A DNA stretch of 64,000 bases from Papaver somniferum (lineage: Eukaryota > Streptophyta > Magnoliopsida > Ranunculales > Papaveraceae), in the NCBI RefSeq assembly GCF_003573695.1, contig NW_020639929.1, forward strand, positions 3,500,406-3,564,405, written 5' to 3'. Positions 10,915 to 21,559 of this stretch are shown one piece after another (positions within the stretch are counted from its first letter, which is position 1; each line of letters opens with the position of its first letter). The position numbers and the translations under genes were made by a program. The notes beneath the pieces are model-generated. The model was not told where the DNA came from and searched no databases. It saw nothing but the letters and a program-made list of their open reading frames with translations.

Positions 10915-12412
10915 TTGTTAGAAGATCCCTTAGAGAAATTCCTAGCTCACTTTGGGATTGATTTTGATGATGATAATGTGATTAATAAGGTGAATACTTT
11001 TTTAGATTCAGCCCTTTTGATAGACACTAGTAATGGATGGAAATCTAAGTTCGAAAAACTACCAGTTTCCGAGTCTACCCTAGTTCATTCGTTAGAAGAG
11101 CCTCCTAAGTTGGACCTTAAACCATTACCAGATACCTTGAAGTATGTGTTTTTAGGCCCATATGAAACTTTACCTGTGATTGTACTATCCGATTTGGATA
11201 GTGACCAGGAAAGTAGGCTAGTAACCGTCCTTCAGAACAACAAGGAAGCTTTAGGGTGGACCATAGCAAACATAAAGGGTATAAGTCCTACTGTTTGTAT
11301 GCATCAGATTTATTTAGAGGAAGATACCAAACCTTCTAGGGAGATGCAACGCCGACTAAACCCTAATATGAAAGAAGTATTTCGAACAGAGGTCCTTAAG
11401 TTGTTAGATGCGGGCATTATCTACCCTATTTCAGACAGTAAGTGGGTTAGCCCCGTTCAGGTTGTTCCCAAGAAATTCGGTATTATTGTAGTCCAGAATG
11501 ATAACAATGAATTAATCCCAACCCGAGTGACCACTGGTTGGCGTGTTTGTATTGACTACAGGAAATTGAACAAGGTCACTAGGAAGGACCACTTTCCCCT
11601 TCCCTTCATCGACCAGATGCTAGAGAGATTAGATGTACATAGCCATTACTGCTTTTTAGATGGATGCTCCGGTTATAATCAGATCGTTATTTCCCTAGAA
11701 GACCAGGAGAAAATCACTTTTACCTGTCCCTTTGGTACCTTTGCGTATAGACGCATGCCTTTCGGGCTATGTAATGCCCCTGCGACTTTTTAGCGTTGTA
11801 TGATGAGCATATTTTCTGACATGGTAGAACGGTTTTTAGAGGTCTTTATGGATGTTTTTTCGGTGTTTGGTTCGTCTTTTGATGAGTGCTTGCATCATTT
11901 GTCATTAGTTTTGACTATGTGTAAGGAAAAAGAATTAAGTGCTTAATTGGGAGAAATGTCACTTCATGGTTCGTTCGGGAATTGTTTTAGGGCATATCAT
12001 ATCTTCTATGGGTATAGAGGTATATAAAGCCAAAGTTGACCTTATTAATACTTTAAGGGTCCCAAAGACCGTAAGATATATTAGGTTATTCTTAGGGCAT
12101 GCTGGTTTTTATCGTCGATTCATTAAGGATTTTAGTTTGATTTCTAGACCTCATTGCAATTTGCTTGCAAAATATTTTAAGTTTGTCTTTTATGATACTT
12201 GTTTAGAGGCTTTTGAGAAGCTTAAGACTTTACTCACTACCTACCCTATAGTCCACGCACCCAACTGGAACCTACCCTTTGAGATCATGTGTGATGCTTC
12301 ATATTATGCTATTGGTGTTGTACTAGGTCAGCAAGAAAACAAGTTACTTCATGTAATTTACTATGCTATCAAAACTCTGAATGATGCCCAGTTGAACTAT
12401 ACCACTACATAG
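10915..12412 (+). pseudogene. Athila reverse transcriptase and RNase H, broken
   Basis: Reverse transcriptase motifs are in order: CIDYRKLNKVTRKDHFPLPF, FLDGCSGYNQI, then FAYRRMPFGLCNAPATF before a TAG at 11791. The polymerase catalytic block continues in frame after the stop but reads FMDVF at about 11848-11860, where two adjacent aspartates are expected, so the second catalytic Asp is lost. A frameshift near 11938 leads to the palm/thumb remainder (LGHIISSMGI) and RNase H start (MCDASYYAIGVVLGQ). A second stop (TAG, 12410) falls just before the conserved KELLAIVFA. The enzyme would copy element RNA into DNA; this copy is inactive on several counts. Confidence 0.85.
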
Positions 12413-12540
12413 AAGGAACTGTTAGCCATTGTGTTTGCCTTATACAAGTTTAGACCCTATCTCTTGGGTTCCAAGGTAGTAATCTTTACTGATCATGTTG
12501 CTTTGAAGTATCTATTTCCAAGAAGTATACTAAACCTAGA

Positions 12541-13950
12541 TTGATTAGAAAGATCCTATTGTTGCAGGAATTTTTCTTAGACTTTAGAGACAAAAAAGGT
12601 GCAGAAAATGTAGTAGCAGACCACTTGTCTAGGCTTGTTGTGGATACCCCTGATGATTCTCCTCCTGTTAGAGATAGTTTTCCGGATGAAAAACTGTTCT
12701 TTTTTACCCAATTACCTTGGTATGCGAATATAGTGAACTATCTTGTTACTGGTCGAATGCCCCAACATTGGGGTAAACAAGATCGTTCTAGGTTTTTAGC
12801 CGAGGTTAAGCACTTCTTCTAGGATGATCCTTATTTATTTAAGTATTGTCAAGACCATATTATTAGGAGATGTATACCTGAGAGTGACAATTCCAGTATT
12901 ATTTCCTTTTTTCATGATCATGCTTGTGGGGGTCACTTTAGTGCTCAGAAGACTGCTGCTAAGATACTGCAGTGTGGATTCTATTGGCCTTCGTTGTTTA
13001 AAGACTCCCACAGTTACTGTGTTACTTGTGAGCGTTGCCATATATTAAGAACCATTTCCGGTAGGAACATGATGCCCTTGAATCCTATTTTAGTTATTGA
13101 GGTCTTTGATGTGTGGGGTATTGACTTCATGGGTCCATTTCCTAATTATTTTGGTAACCTATACATCCTTGTCGTTGTAGACTATGTCTGTAAGTGGATT
13201 GAGGCGGTTGCGTGTAAAACCAATGACCATAGAGTTGTGATTGAGTTCTTAAAACATAATATACTTACACATTTTGGTACACCGTGGGCTATAATTAGTG
13301 ATGGAGGGTCGCACTTTTGTAATGGACCTTTTAAGCTTTTGATGAAGAAATATGGCATTACACATAAGGCAGCTACTCCATATCATCCGCTTACTAGTGG
13401 TCAAGTTGAGGTTTCCAATAGGGAGATAAAATGTATATTAGAGAAAACAGTTAATCCTAATCGGAAAGACTGGTCGTCTAGGCTTCCTGATGCCTTATGG
13501 GATTACCGTACTATGCTTAAGACCCCCATTGGAATGTCACCTTATCGACTTTTTTATGGAAAGGAATGTCACTTACCTGTTGAATTAGAACATAGAGCTT
13601 ATTGGGCTGTTAAGCAACTAAATTTTTCACTTGACAAGGCAGGAGCCCATAGGAAACTCCCGCTCAATGAGTTGGAAGAGATTCGTAGAGATGCTTACGA
13701 TCGTGATAAGGAGTATAAGAACAAAATGAAACTTGTGCATGATAGAAATATTTTAAGAAAGTCATTTTCTCCAGGTCAAAAAGTTCTTTTGTATGATACC
13801 CGCTTGCATCTTTTCCCTGGGAAGTTACGTTCTCGGTGGACGGGTCATTTTATCGTTTGCACTGTCTTTCCTCATGGAGTTGTTGAGATCGAGACACCGA
13901 TGGTAGTAGTTCTTCGAAGGTTAACGGTCAGAGATTTAAACCCTTTTTAA
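12541..13950 (+). pseudogene. Athila RNase H end and integrase
   Basis: The frame starts in the RNase H/connection region ([10 protein letters not shown]), meets a TAG at 12820 that replaces a usual Trp, and then stays open to 13950. Integrase shows an H-H-C-C zinc-binding head (HDHACGGH ... CVTCERC, about 12916-13038), then the catalytic triad in [16 protein letters not shown] and GQVEVSNRE, and a C-terminal [11 protein letters not shown] module. All three acidic residues are present. From 12823 on it is the best preserved part of the element, yet it has no start of its own. Confidence 0.85.
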
Positions 13951-15118
13951 AGCCCTTTTCTACAGGTGATGTTGAGGAGGTCCCTCTGGAGGACCCTGTT
14001 TACGCTTGATTGAACATCTAGGTGATTGTATGTTGTATATTAGTGTTGATTTCTCTCTTCACCCAGGTACTATCTTTCCGACTTCTCTATTTACTAATTC
14101 CTCGTGTTATTTTACTTTTGGTATTGCTCTTTCATTAGAAACATTGAGGACAATGTTAGATTTAAGTTTGGGGGTGGGGAAGAAACTTTTTGTTAGCTTT
14201 TAGTTACAATAAACTCCAGAGCCTAGAAATTTATGCCTATTAAGGTCGGCACTAACCAATCTAAGTGGATGGAAGCATCTTGATTGTAGGAGTTGAGGAA
14301 ACAATTTGAGTAGATGGAAACATCTAAAGAGTCTATTCATAAAAGCACAGAGCTTAGGTGTTAGAAATAACATGGTAGTTTCGCCATATCTCGTTGAGTC
14401 CTTTTCACCTTCTGTTTTTATTTTTCTTTTCTTTCAAGTGATTTGGTGGGGCCCATGAATCAAGTTGTTACCATTGCTAGGGTGAAATAGAGTGATTGAG
14501 ATACCAAAAAAAAAAAAAAGACCAGACCATCATACCAACCAGAATAAAATCAATTAAGTCGACCACTGGTTCCCTTGTATATGCTAGTTGTATTGACCTA
14601 GAGTTAGGATTTTCGACCACTGGTGCCCTTGTATATGCCAGTTGTGTTGATATTAGTCAGACCGGTATCTCAGTCCATTAGGATAGGTTCATCTTGGCAG
14701 AGGCCTTCAGACAGATATGGGAAAAACCGTTCACCGCAAAACCATCTACATTTTTCTCTATATACATCTTCTTGATCTTTTCATGTGATTAGTTTGACTC
14801 CGGTTATGATGTCCATAGTGCGACTATCTGAGTAGAGCTTCTTCACTTATATATGAATTTTAGTATGCTTGAGTACAAACTCGTGTACAGAAATTGGAAT
14901 TTCTCCTCATGGTACTTCCTCTTATAGTCAATGATTGTATACCAACAAAGGAAATTCTTTAGTGCCTTCCAAGGTTCTGCGTAGATAGCTAGGGTCTGGA
15001 GTAAAGGTTTTGTGGGTACACCTATGGTAAACCCTCCCGAGATTAACTCGGTCGCTAGGGACACATAGCGAATTTGGATGTTATTTTCTAGATTAATTTT
15101 GCTCGAGGACTAGCAAAT
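13951..15118 (+). other. Athila 3' untranslated region
   Basis: No env-like frame is present. It holds a two-copy 54-bp-period repeat (14560-14597 and 14614-14651; core CGACCACTGGT-CCCTTGTAT) and an A-run at 14505. It ends at the polypurine tract. Confidence 0.6.
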
Positions 15119-15136
15119 AATAAGTTTGGAGGTATC
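15119..15136 (+). other. Polypurine tract
   Basis: AATAAGTTTGGAGGTATC immediately precedes the TG start of the 3' LTR, the usual position of the plus-strand primer. The purine run is interrupted by pyrimidines, as is common in Athila. Confidence 0.6.
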
Positions 15137-16649
15137 TGATAGACACATTTTTTGTGTCTGAATTCAGTGTGTCTATCGTTAGTGCTTGATTTTGTACTTA
15201 TTATGGTGTTTTTAAGTTTGTGTAGGTGTTTTTGGAGAAACACACTTGTGTGGAAAAAGTTGCTCAAAATATGGTATTTGGACCCCCGCAGAAAATTACT
15301 AAAGGCACCCTCATTTTGGATAAGGGGCACCCCAGGTCACCCCCAAAGGCCACTGCTAAAGGCACCCGTAGAATGGATTAAGGGAACCACCATCTTCCTC
15401 ACGTTCAAAATATATTTTTTGGCGGGAAGTTATGGTTTCAAAAGAACCAGAATTTGGGTTAAGAATTTTGAAGCTGTTCCCATGAGACTAAATGGTTGTG
15501 ATTGTTTGGGTAGATTTCTATGGGCCTAACAGGGTTGGTATGGGTCTATTCTTTGTCTACAATTAGCTAAATAATCCGAGAGAAGAAAAAATAGGACACG
15601 TACACGAGAGAAGAAAAAAACAGGACAAATTGCATTGCTCGAGTTTGGGGGACTTGGGACACTTTCTGGACCGTGCAAAAGAAGTTTTTAAGCGTGTTTG
15701 GAGTGTGTACACACAATTTAGCTGCGTGAAGAGTTAATTCAGGGAAGAAAATATTCCCGAAAATATTATTCTCATTGCAGATCACTGTGAGTTATTACGG
15801 AGGATTTTCTTCACCTGTTGTGTTTAAATAGCATATTGGGGTATCACTGAGGAGGGAGGAGAGTTTGGGGAGAGTTAAAGAGCATCAGAGAGCCGAGAAT
15901 ATCAAGTTGAAGAAACTCCATTTTTGTTGTTGTAGGGAAGAACACGAAGAACAAAAGGCTCACAAAGACAGTCGTATTCGCAACAGTGACAACGACAAAA
16001 CTGGAGGGTCATATAGCTACAGTTATAGCGAAAGTTTACACTTATCGTTCTTTGTAACAATTGAGTTTGTAACAATTATAACTGTTACAAACCCGGTTTA
16101 AGCATAATTCTTCATTTTCATCATTTGTAAACACCTTTTGAGCAATGAAATCAACTTTTGAATGTGTTATCAACATGATGAGACGCTAATTCTCCCACAA
16201 CCAACGCAATGAGGAAGCTATTTACGCATGAATAATTGGTAATTATTTATTTTCTCTAATTTATAATTTTATAATTCACTAAATCACTGGTTTTGCAGAG
16301 TTCTTAATTGTTTGCATAATTTTCTGATTTAGTTGTGATTCAATTAGATAGGTTATACTTTGTTTAGTAAATTGATAATCTATGCTTAGGGAATACAATC
16401 AATATTTCAGAATATGCCTGATTATTTGTGAATTAAGATATAAAGGATTTAAAAGATAATTAGATTTTTGGATCATTTACCGTCATTCATTCATGTGTAA
16501 TAGTGGAATCAGTGTCTTGGTTATTTTTAATATCTTGAAATCAATCTTGAACTAAATTTGTTTGTTTTTAAATTTTATAAGTCTAAAATCTTTTGCTTTC
16601 ACAAGTCTCAACGAACTCTTTTTACTACAACAACTTTGAAAAACCATCA
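15137..16649 (+). repeat. 3' LTR of the Athila element, full length
   Basis: It runs from TGATAGACAC to AAACCATCA, 1513 bp. It provides the 108 bases missing from the 5' LTR. Immediately after it, copia repeat sequence resumes at ATAAGTTCAC. Confidence 0.85.
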
Positions 16650-17484
16650 ATAAGTTCACTTTTGTTGAGCATTTTCGATTAAATTAATCATAAGTTCTCT
16701 TTTGGTTATTTTAATTGAGTATTTTTGAATTCAAATTCATATTCTTATGTGATTTGTTATGTCCAAAGAAATCCTTTTTTTCTTTTGAAATTAAGGTCGC
16801 TCTTGTTGTTTCTTCCGGGATGACATTTTATAGGGGAGAGTTCTTTTGAACTTGCGCTTAATTGCCATATCTTTGGGGAGTGCGGTTGTGGAATTTTATA
16901 GGGGTTATCTTGTGTCTTTAAAACTCCTTGATTAATGCATTTAGCTTCGGCTTTATGATTGCATCTAAAGAACAAGTTAATATTTGCTTTCTTTTGGTCA
17001 TGAAAAGTCTCTTTTGGAAAATTCATTAGGATCCCGTTCTTGTACCTTTGCCAATTTTATTGACAAAAAGGGAAAGAATTAATATGTAGTTCACACTACA
17101 AATACATATGGTTTTCGGATCTATATGTAAGGAAAGTGGTTTCCATGTGAGATGGAGTATTGACTAAGGGGGAGTGATACATATCACCATAGTATTGTTG
17201 TCAAAGTTGGGATACAATTGAACTTTCATACTATGTAATAATACTATAACGCCGTATAACAATGATCGAGAATTATGTTTTCTCATTGTTATAGATACCG
17301 ATTTTAACCAACGATGATGCTAAACTTACAACCTTTGGGATCATTGGACTACTTGGAAGTGACGAAGATTTCGAGTATTGTTGAAGATTAGACATGTGGA
17401 ATGGGAGATTCAAAAATGTATGTATCTTTTTTGTATTCCATATGTATGAATAGTTTTGTCACTAAAATTGACAAAGGGGGAGAT
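16650..17484 (+). mobile_element. SIRE/Maximus-like copia 3' region, right fragment
   Basis: The first about 145 bases repeat 5853-5990 on the other side of the Athila element. The rest is non-coding and contains two GGGGGAG purine tracts, at 17168 and 17476. The second lies directly before the LTR and is the likely polypurine tract (ACAAAGGGGGAGAT). Confidence 0.5.
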
Positions 17485-20228
17485 TGTTAGAGCATTGCTC
17501 GGTCGAACTCGCATGCGTTGCTATCTCAAGCATGTTTGTCAATGTTAGTGATCAAAACTATAAATCTTGATTTATAGTCTACTATAGCTAAGGTCTCATA
17601 CTAGGATGGAAAGTGTAGTTGAGCTCAAGAACTCCATGGCGATCATCATACAAGAGGAAAATCTACTCAAGGAACCGGTGGATCTTCATCAACAAAAAGG
17701 TATGCGAATACTTGAACTTATCTATCACTCAAATCTTGAGACAAAAGTCGTTTTGCTATATAGACTTACATTATACACATTTTCTATTTAGAGACAAGTT
17801 TATCACGTCTATCTATCTCTCGAAATATGTGTTGATATGCTTTCGATTTAGACGAATTCATCTTTACCTAGTGACGAAATTCATGATAAGTTTCAATCAC
17901 TTTGAAAATTGCTTTGACGAAAAATAGTTTGTGAATAACAACTATATAACGTTCTCTAAGAATATTTCAATGATTGAAATGAGATTTTTGATTATATAAC
18001 CATTGATGGATATAAGCACTGTTGTGGAAATACATATATGTATAAGTCTTATTCCTTGAACCGAAGTTTCCGAATTTTGTTGATCAAGAGAACCGGAACA
18101 AGAGTCGTGAGCTCAGTCCGCGAACTGGTGAAAGTTCTCGACCCGAGAATTTCTGCAGGAGTTTGTGAACCCCTTCCATGAACCCAGTCCGCGAACTTGA
18201 GTTGGTTATATCTACAAACGATTGTTCTTGAAATCATCTTTATTATCTAACGAATGCTAAATGCAAACCGTGGCTATAAAGTTCATGAACCGATTCGAGT
18301 GAATCAAATCGTTTTTTCTTCAATTGTGTCTTTTATACTTCTATAAGATCTATTCAATTGAACAACTCTCTAACTAGTTCATTTGAGTCATTTGAACTAG
18401 TTATGGTGAAGAAGAAGATGGTTGATATGAAAGTGATCATATGGCTAACCTTTTGGTTAACTATTGTTGAACCAACAAATGTACATTTTTGGGTACGGTT
18501 ACATGAACCTAGAAGCGTGCATTTCATTTGTGTGTAACAAGCTATGTTTTTCGATCTAACGGTTGAAGAATATTGGCTTGAATCTAAATCGGGTTTTCAT
18601 CTAACGGTGAATATTGAATACTTTGTTACTAAGCTAACATTGTTTGCAAACCCTGATTTAGAAGACTATATAATGGGGAACTCTATCAACTGGGAAACAT
18701 AATCCCCACACCTTCCGTGTGATACTAGTTTTAAGCTAGAGTCGATTCTCCTTTAACCATTGGTTTTATTTTCTCAAACCGGGTTAACGACTTAAAGACT
18801 TCATTGGGATTGTGAAGCTAGACGGATACTGCTTTATCGTAGTTGTGTGATCTGATCTTGTTGTTTCTATCATACGAGTACAATCCCAAAGATTAGCTTG
18901 AGATTAACATCTCTGATAGGAAAGATATAAAAAAAATCACAAACATCTTCGTTTCATTGTTTGTGATTCCGCAATATCTTTTTTCGCTGCGTCGATTAAG
19001 ATTTTTATGAGGTGATTGATAATACTGGGCTGTTCTTCGGGAATATAAGTACGGGCTATTGATTGGTTCCTTTTCACCTTAATTTATCAAATGACGGAAC
19101 GAAACTCTTGGGTATTTCTGTGGGAGACAGATTTATTCAAACAAATAGACTTTTCTTTGTGAGACAAATTTGTTTATCAAGTCTTCGACTTTGGGTCGTA
19201 GAAACTCTTACAGGGGGTTAGTCCACGAGTGATTTGGAGGGAGTTTAATGTATTTTGAATCTTGGGGATTTTGAGGGAGTGTAAGAGAGTATAGGGAGTT
19301 TGAGAGAGTTTGGTGTTTTGAGTGTACGGAGTTTGGGAGACTCTCCCAAAATCTCTACTTTTTTGAGAGATTTGGAGTGAGGAAAAAATACACTATAAAC
19401 TCCCTAAAACTCCCCAGAACTCCCCCAAAAAAACCAACTCCCTAGCGTTCTAATTTTTATGACTAACAGGGAGTTTAAGAGTTTCTTTCAAACTCCCCCA
19501 CGACTAACAAGGTTTTCTAGGGAGTTTGGGAGACTCTTCCAAACTCTCCCACGACTAACGGGGATTTTGAGAGACTCCCTCGAACTCCCCCACGACTAAC
19601 GGGAAAAAACCCAACTACACCCAACTCCCTTGAGGACTAACACTTTGTTAGTTGTGGGTGAGATCAGCTAAGGGAATCAAGTGTGTAGTATCCTGCTGGT
19701 ATCAGAGATGTAAGGAGCGCAACTATACCTTGAATCAGTGTGAAATTAATTGGGGTTCAACTACAGTCCAGATCGAAGTTAGTTTGAAGTAGGCTAGTGT
19801 CTGTAGCGGCTTAATACAATGTGGTTTTCAATATGGACTAAGTCACGGGGTTTTTCTGCATTTGCGGTTTCCACGTTAACAAAATTCTGGTGTCTGTGTT
19901 GTTTATATTCCGCATTATATTTTTTTATATAATTGAAATAATACAGGTTGTGCATTGTATTGATCAATTGTGAAATACAACCTTTGGTTGTTGATTGGAA
20001 ATTAATTGATCCTTGGATATTGGTCTTTGGTACCATCCAAGTGTATTCCTTGTATTTGATTAAGACTCGCGGATTCTATTTGCTTGAGATCAAGAGAAGA
20101 GATAATAACTCCTTTAATATACTTTTCATAGATTGAGTCTTATTGATTCTCTTAAAAGTAGATTGGCGTTGTCCATACAGATCGCTGAGCGAAATATTGG
20201 GTGTGGTTGTTATACCCTCGCTTTTTCA
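17485..20228 (+). repeat. Large LTR of the SIRE/Maximus-like copia
   Basis: It starts TGTTAGAGCA right after the polypurine tract, as in SIRE-type elements. It would end near CTTTTTCA at 20228, giving about 2.7 kb, of which about 430 bp is an inserted MITE. The end is a judgement, since no partner LTR is in the window. The region holds short unconserved frames only. Confidence 0.5.
19214..19642. mobile_element. Small MITE inside the copia LTR
   Basis: The left end GGGTTAGTCCACGAG and the reverse complement of the right end, GTGTTAGTCCTCAAG, match at 12 of 15 positions. The interior repeats CCCCCACGACTAAC-like strings three times and is built from GGGAGTTT/AAACTCCC runs. No transposase is present. 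A clear target duplication was not found, so superfamily is open, perhaps hAT-like. Confidence 0.6.
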
Positions 20229-20622
20229 GGATATTCTCCATACTTTGATAATGGCCTGTGTTTCATATATAATAAGAAAAACAAGCACCGGGTCATTGAA
20301 ATAATCAAATTATAAGAAAAAAATGTTCCAATCTACTGGAGATATGTACAAAATACAGCTACGAGGGAAGAAGTTGATAAAGGCTCGCAGTTTCTTTCAC
20401 TAAAGCTGCGACAAAAACAGGTTCCAACAAAAGAAAATGGAGGTTGTAAACATTGCTAGATAGTTCCAAGGTACAAGAAAGTTTGGAGAGAAAAATCAAA
20501 AACAAGAACAATCGATACATGCGGCTTTGCAGTGCTAAGAAAAAACTACAACAAAGAAATGAAGTGCGACAGAAAATGAAAGCAGCTCCATAGGAAAGAA
20601 GAAAAAATGCATTAAGGAGGAG
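20229..20622 (+). mobile_element. Probable 3' internal end of the short copia
   Basis: This stretch ends in TTAAGGAGGAG directly before the second short-copia LTR, which fits a polypurine tract. It is A-rich with no conserved frame. It is taken as the tail of the element whose 5' LTR lies at 2915. Confidence 0.4.
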
Positions 20623-21096
20623 TCTTGGAGTTAATGCATTTCCAAAAAATTAACAAGACTGTAAAACAGTAAAGTAGTCCGTAGATGAGTCTAGAGATTA
20701 CTGGTTAGTTTGAGTAAAGGAGCATTGTAATGTGAACTAATGTGAAAATGGTTAGAGAAGATGGAGAAGGAATTCTCTAAAAATTGTAAAGAAGACTAGT
20801 CAAAATAACTAGGAAAAATCTGGAAAATGCAAGTGTCAGAAATTGTATTTCTTAGCTTAAATGTTCTCTAGAGTTTTCTAGGATATATGCTGATCGGTTG
20901 AACAAGCCTATAAATAAGCACTTGTATTATCCAGTTTGTAATAAGAAAAATAAAATGAAAAAAAGAGAGTTGGTGAATGAAAAAGAAAGAAGTACACACA
21001 GATAAGTGAGTGAATAATACAAAGAATTTATAAATAAAAGTTAGAGTTTATAAAAAAAATAAAACAAGTTGAAACAACAACATAACAGCTCCACCA
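20623..21096 (+). repeat. 3' LTR of the short copia element
   Basis: It is homologous along its length to 2915-3359, with the start changed to TCTTGGAG and the end CTCCACCA. The following GATATC-GTTTGATTTAAGCG resembles the sequence just past the primer site of the 5' copy with the site itself deleted. The junction may therefore reflect recombination rather than a simple insertion edge. Confidence 0.7.
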
Positions 21097-21559
21097 GATA
21101 TCGTTTGATTTAAGCGAGAAGAAAAATATAATATTCTTATGCATCCAATAATAGAATCTATTTATCATCACAAATGTGGAAGAATCTTATATGGCCCGTA
21201 AAGTAGGGGTTCTTATGGTCAAAATATAATGTTCTTATGCATCCTACTTTGGTATATCAGAATTTTAAACTAGCTAGGGGATAATGTAGTTATTTATTAC
21301 CTTTGAACACCCATTATTCTTTTAGCTAGGGATGTCAATTGGTTCGAGTTTATCCAGGGATCACACTAACTCAGAACTGGACGCGTTATAAAAGTCGGAT
21401 TCTGGTTCTTAAATTAGTAATCTGGTCGAACCTGATACCTAGTGGGCTTACGAAAAACTTAGTTTTTCTTTGGCTTGAATCTGAATTAGTTTTATAGAAA
21501 CGTATTTTTTTTTTATCAAGAACCCTGTTTAAGGGCATACAAGAAAATTTCAGGCATAC
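21097..21559. other. Spacer left of the Mutator-like locus
   Basis: No gene is evident. A string near ATATTCTTATGCATCC occurs twice (about 21130-21147 and 21227-21243). TAGGGATGTCAATTGG at 21328 resembles one hAT terminus, but no partner end was found. Confidence 0.3.

Larger units (their letters stand above)
5993..16649 (+). mobile_element. Athila-type Ty3/gypsy retrotransposon, about 10.7 kb
   Basis: The element has two long LTRs, a tRNA-Asp-type primer site, gag, protease, reverse transcriptase/RNase H and integrase in gypsy order, and a polypurine tract before the 3' LTR. There is no env-like frame after integrase. The 5' LTR lacks its first 108 bases. Stops and frameshifts occur throughout, so it cannot encode its own machinery. 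It sits inside the tandem-repeat region of a SIRE-like copia. The LTR copies remain very similar by eye, so insertion is younger than that of the enclosing short copia. Confidence 0.85.

Noticed and set aside
21328..21345. TAGGGATGTCAATTGG as left end of an hAT element
   Set aside because: No matching opposite end or 8-bp duplication was found in the following kilobases.
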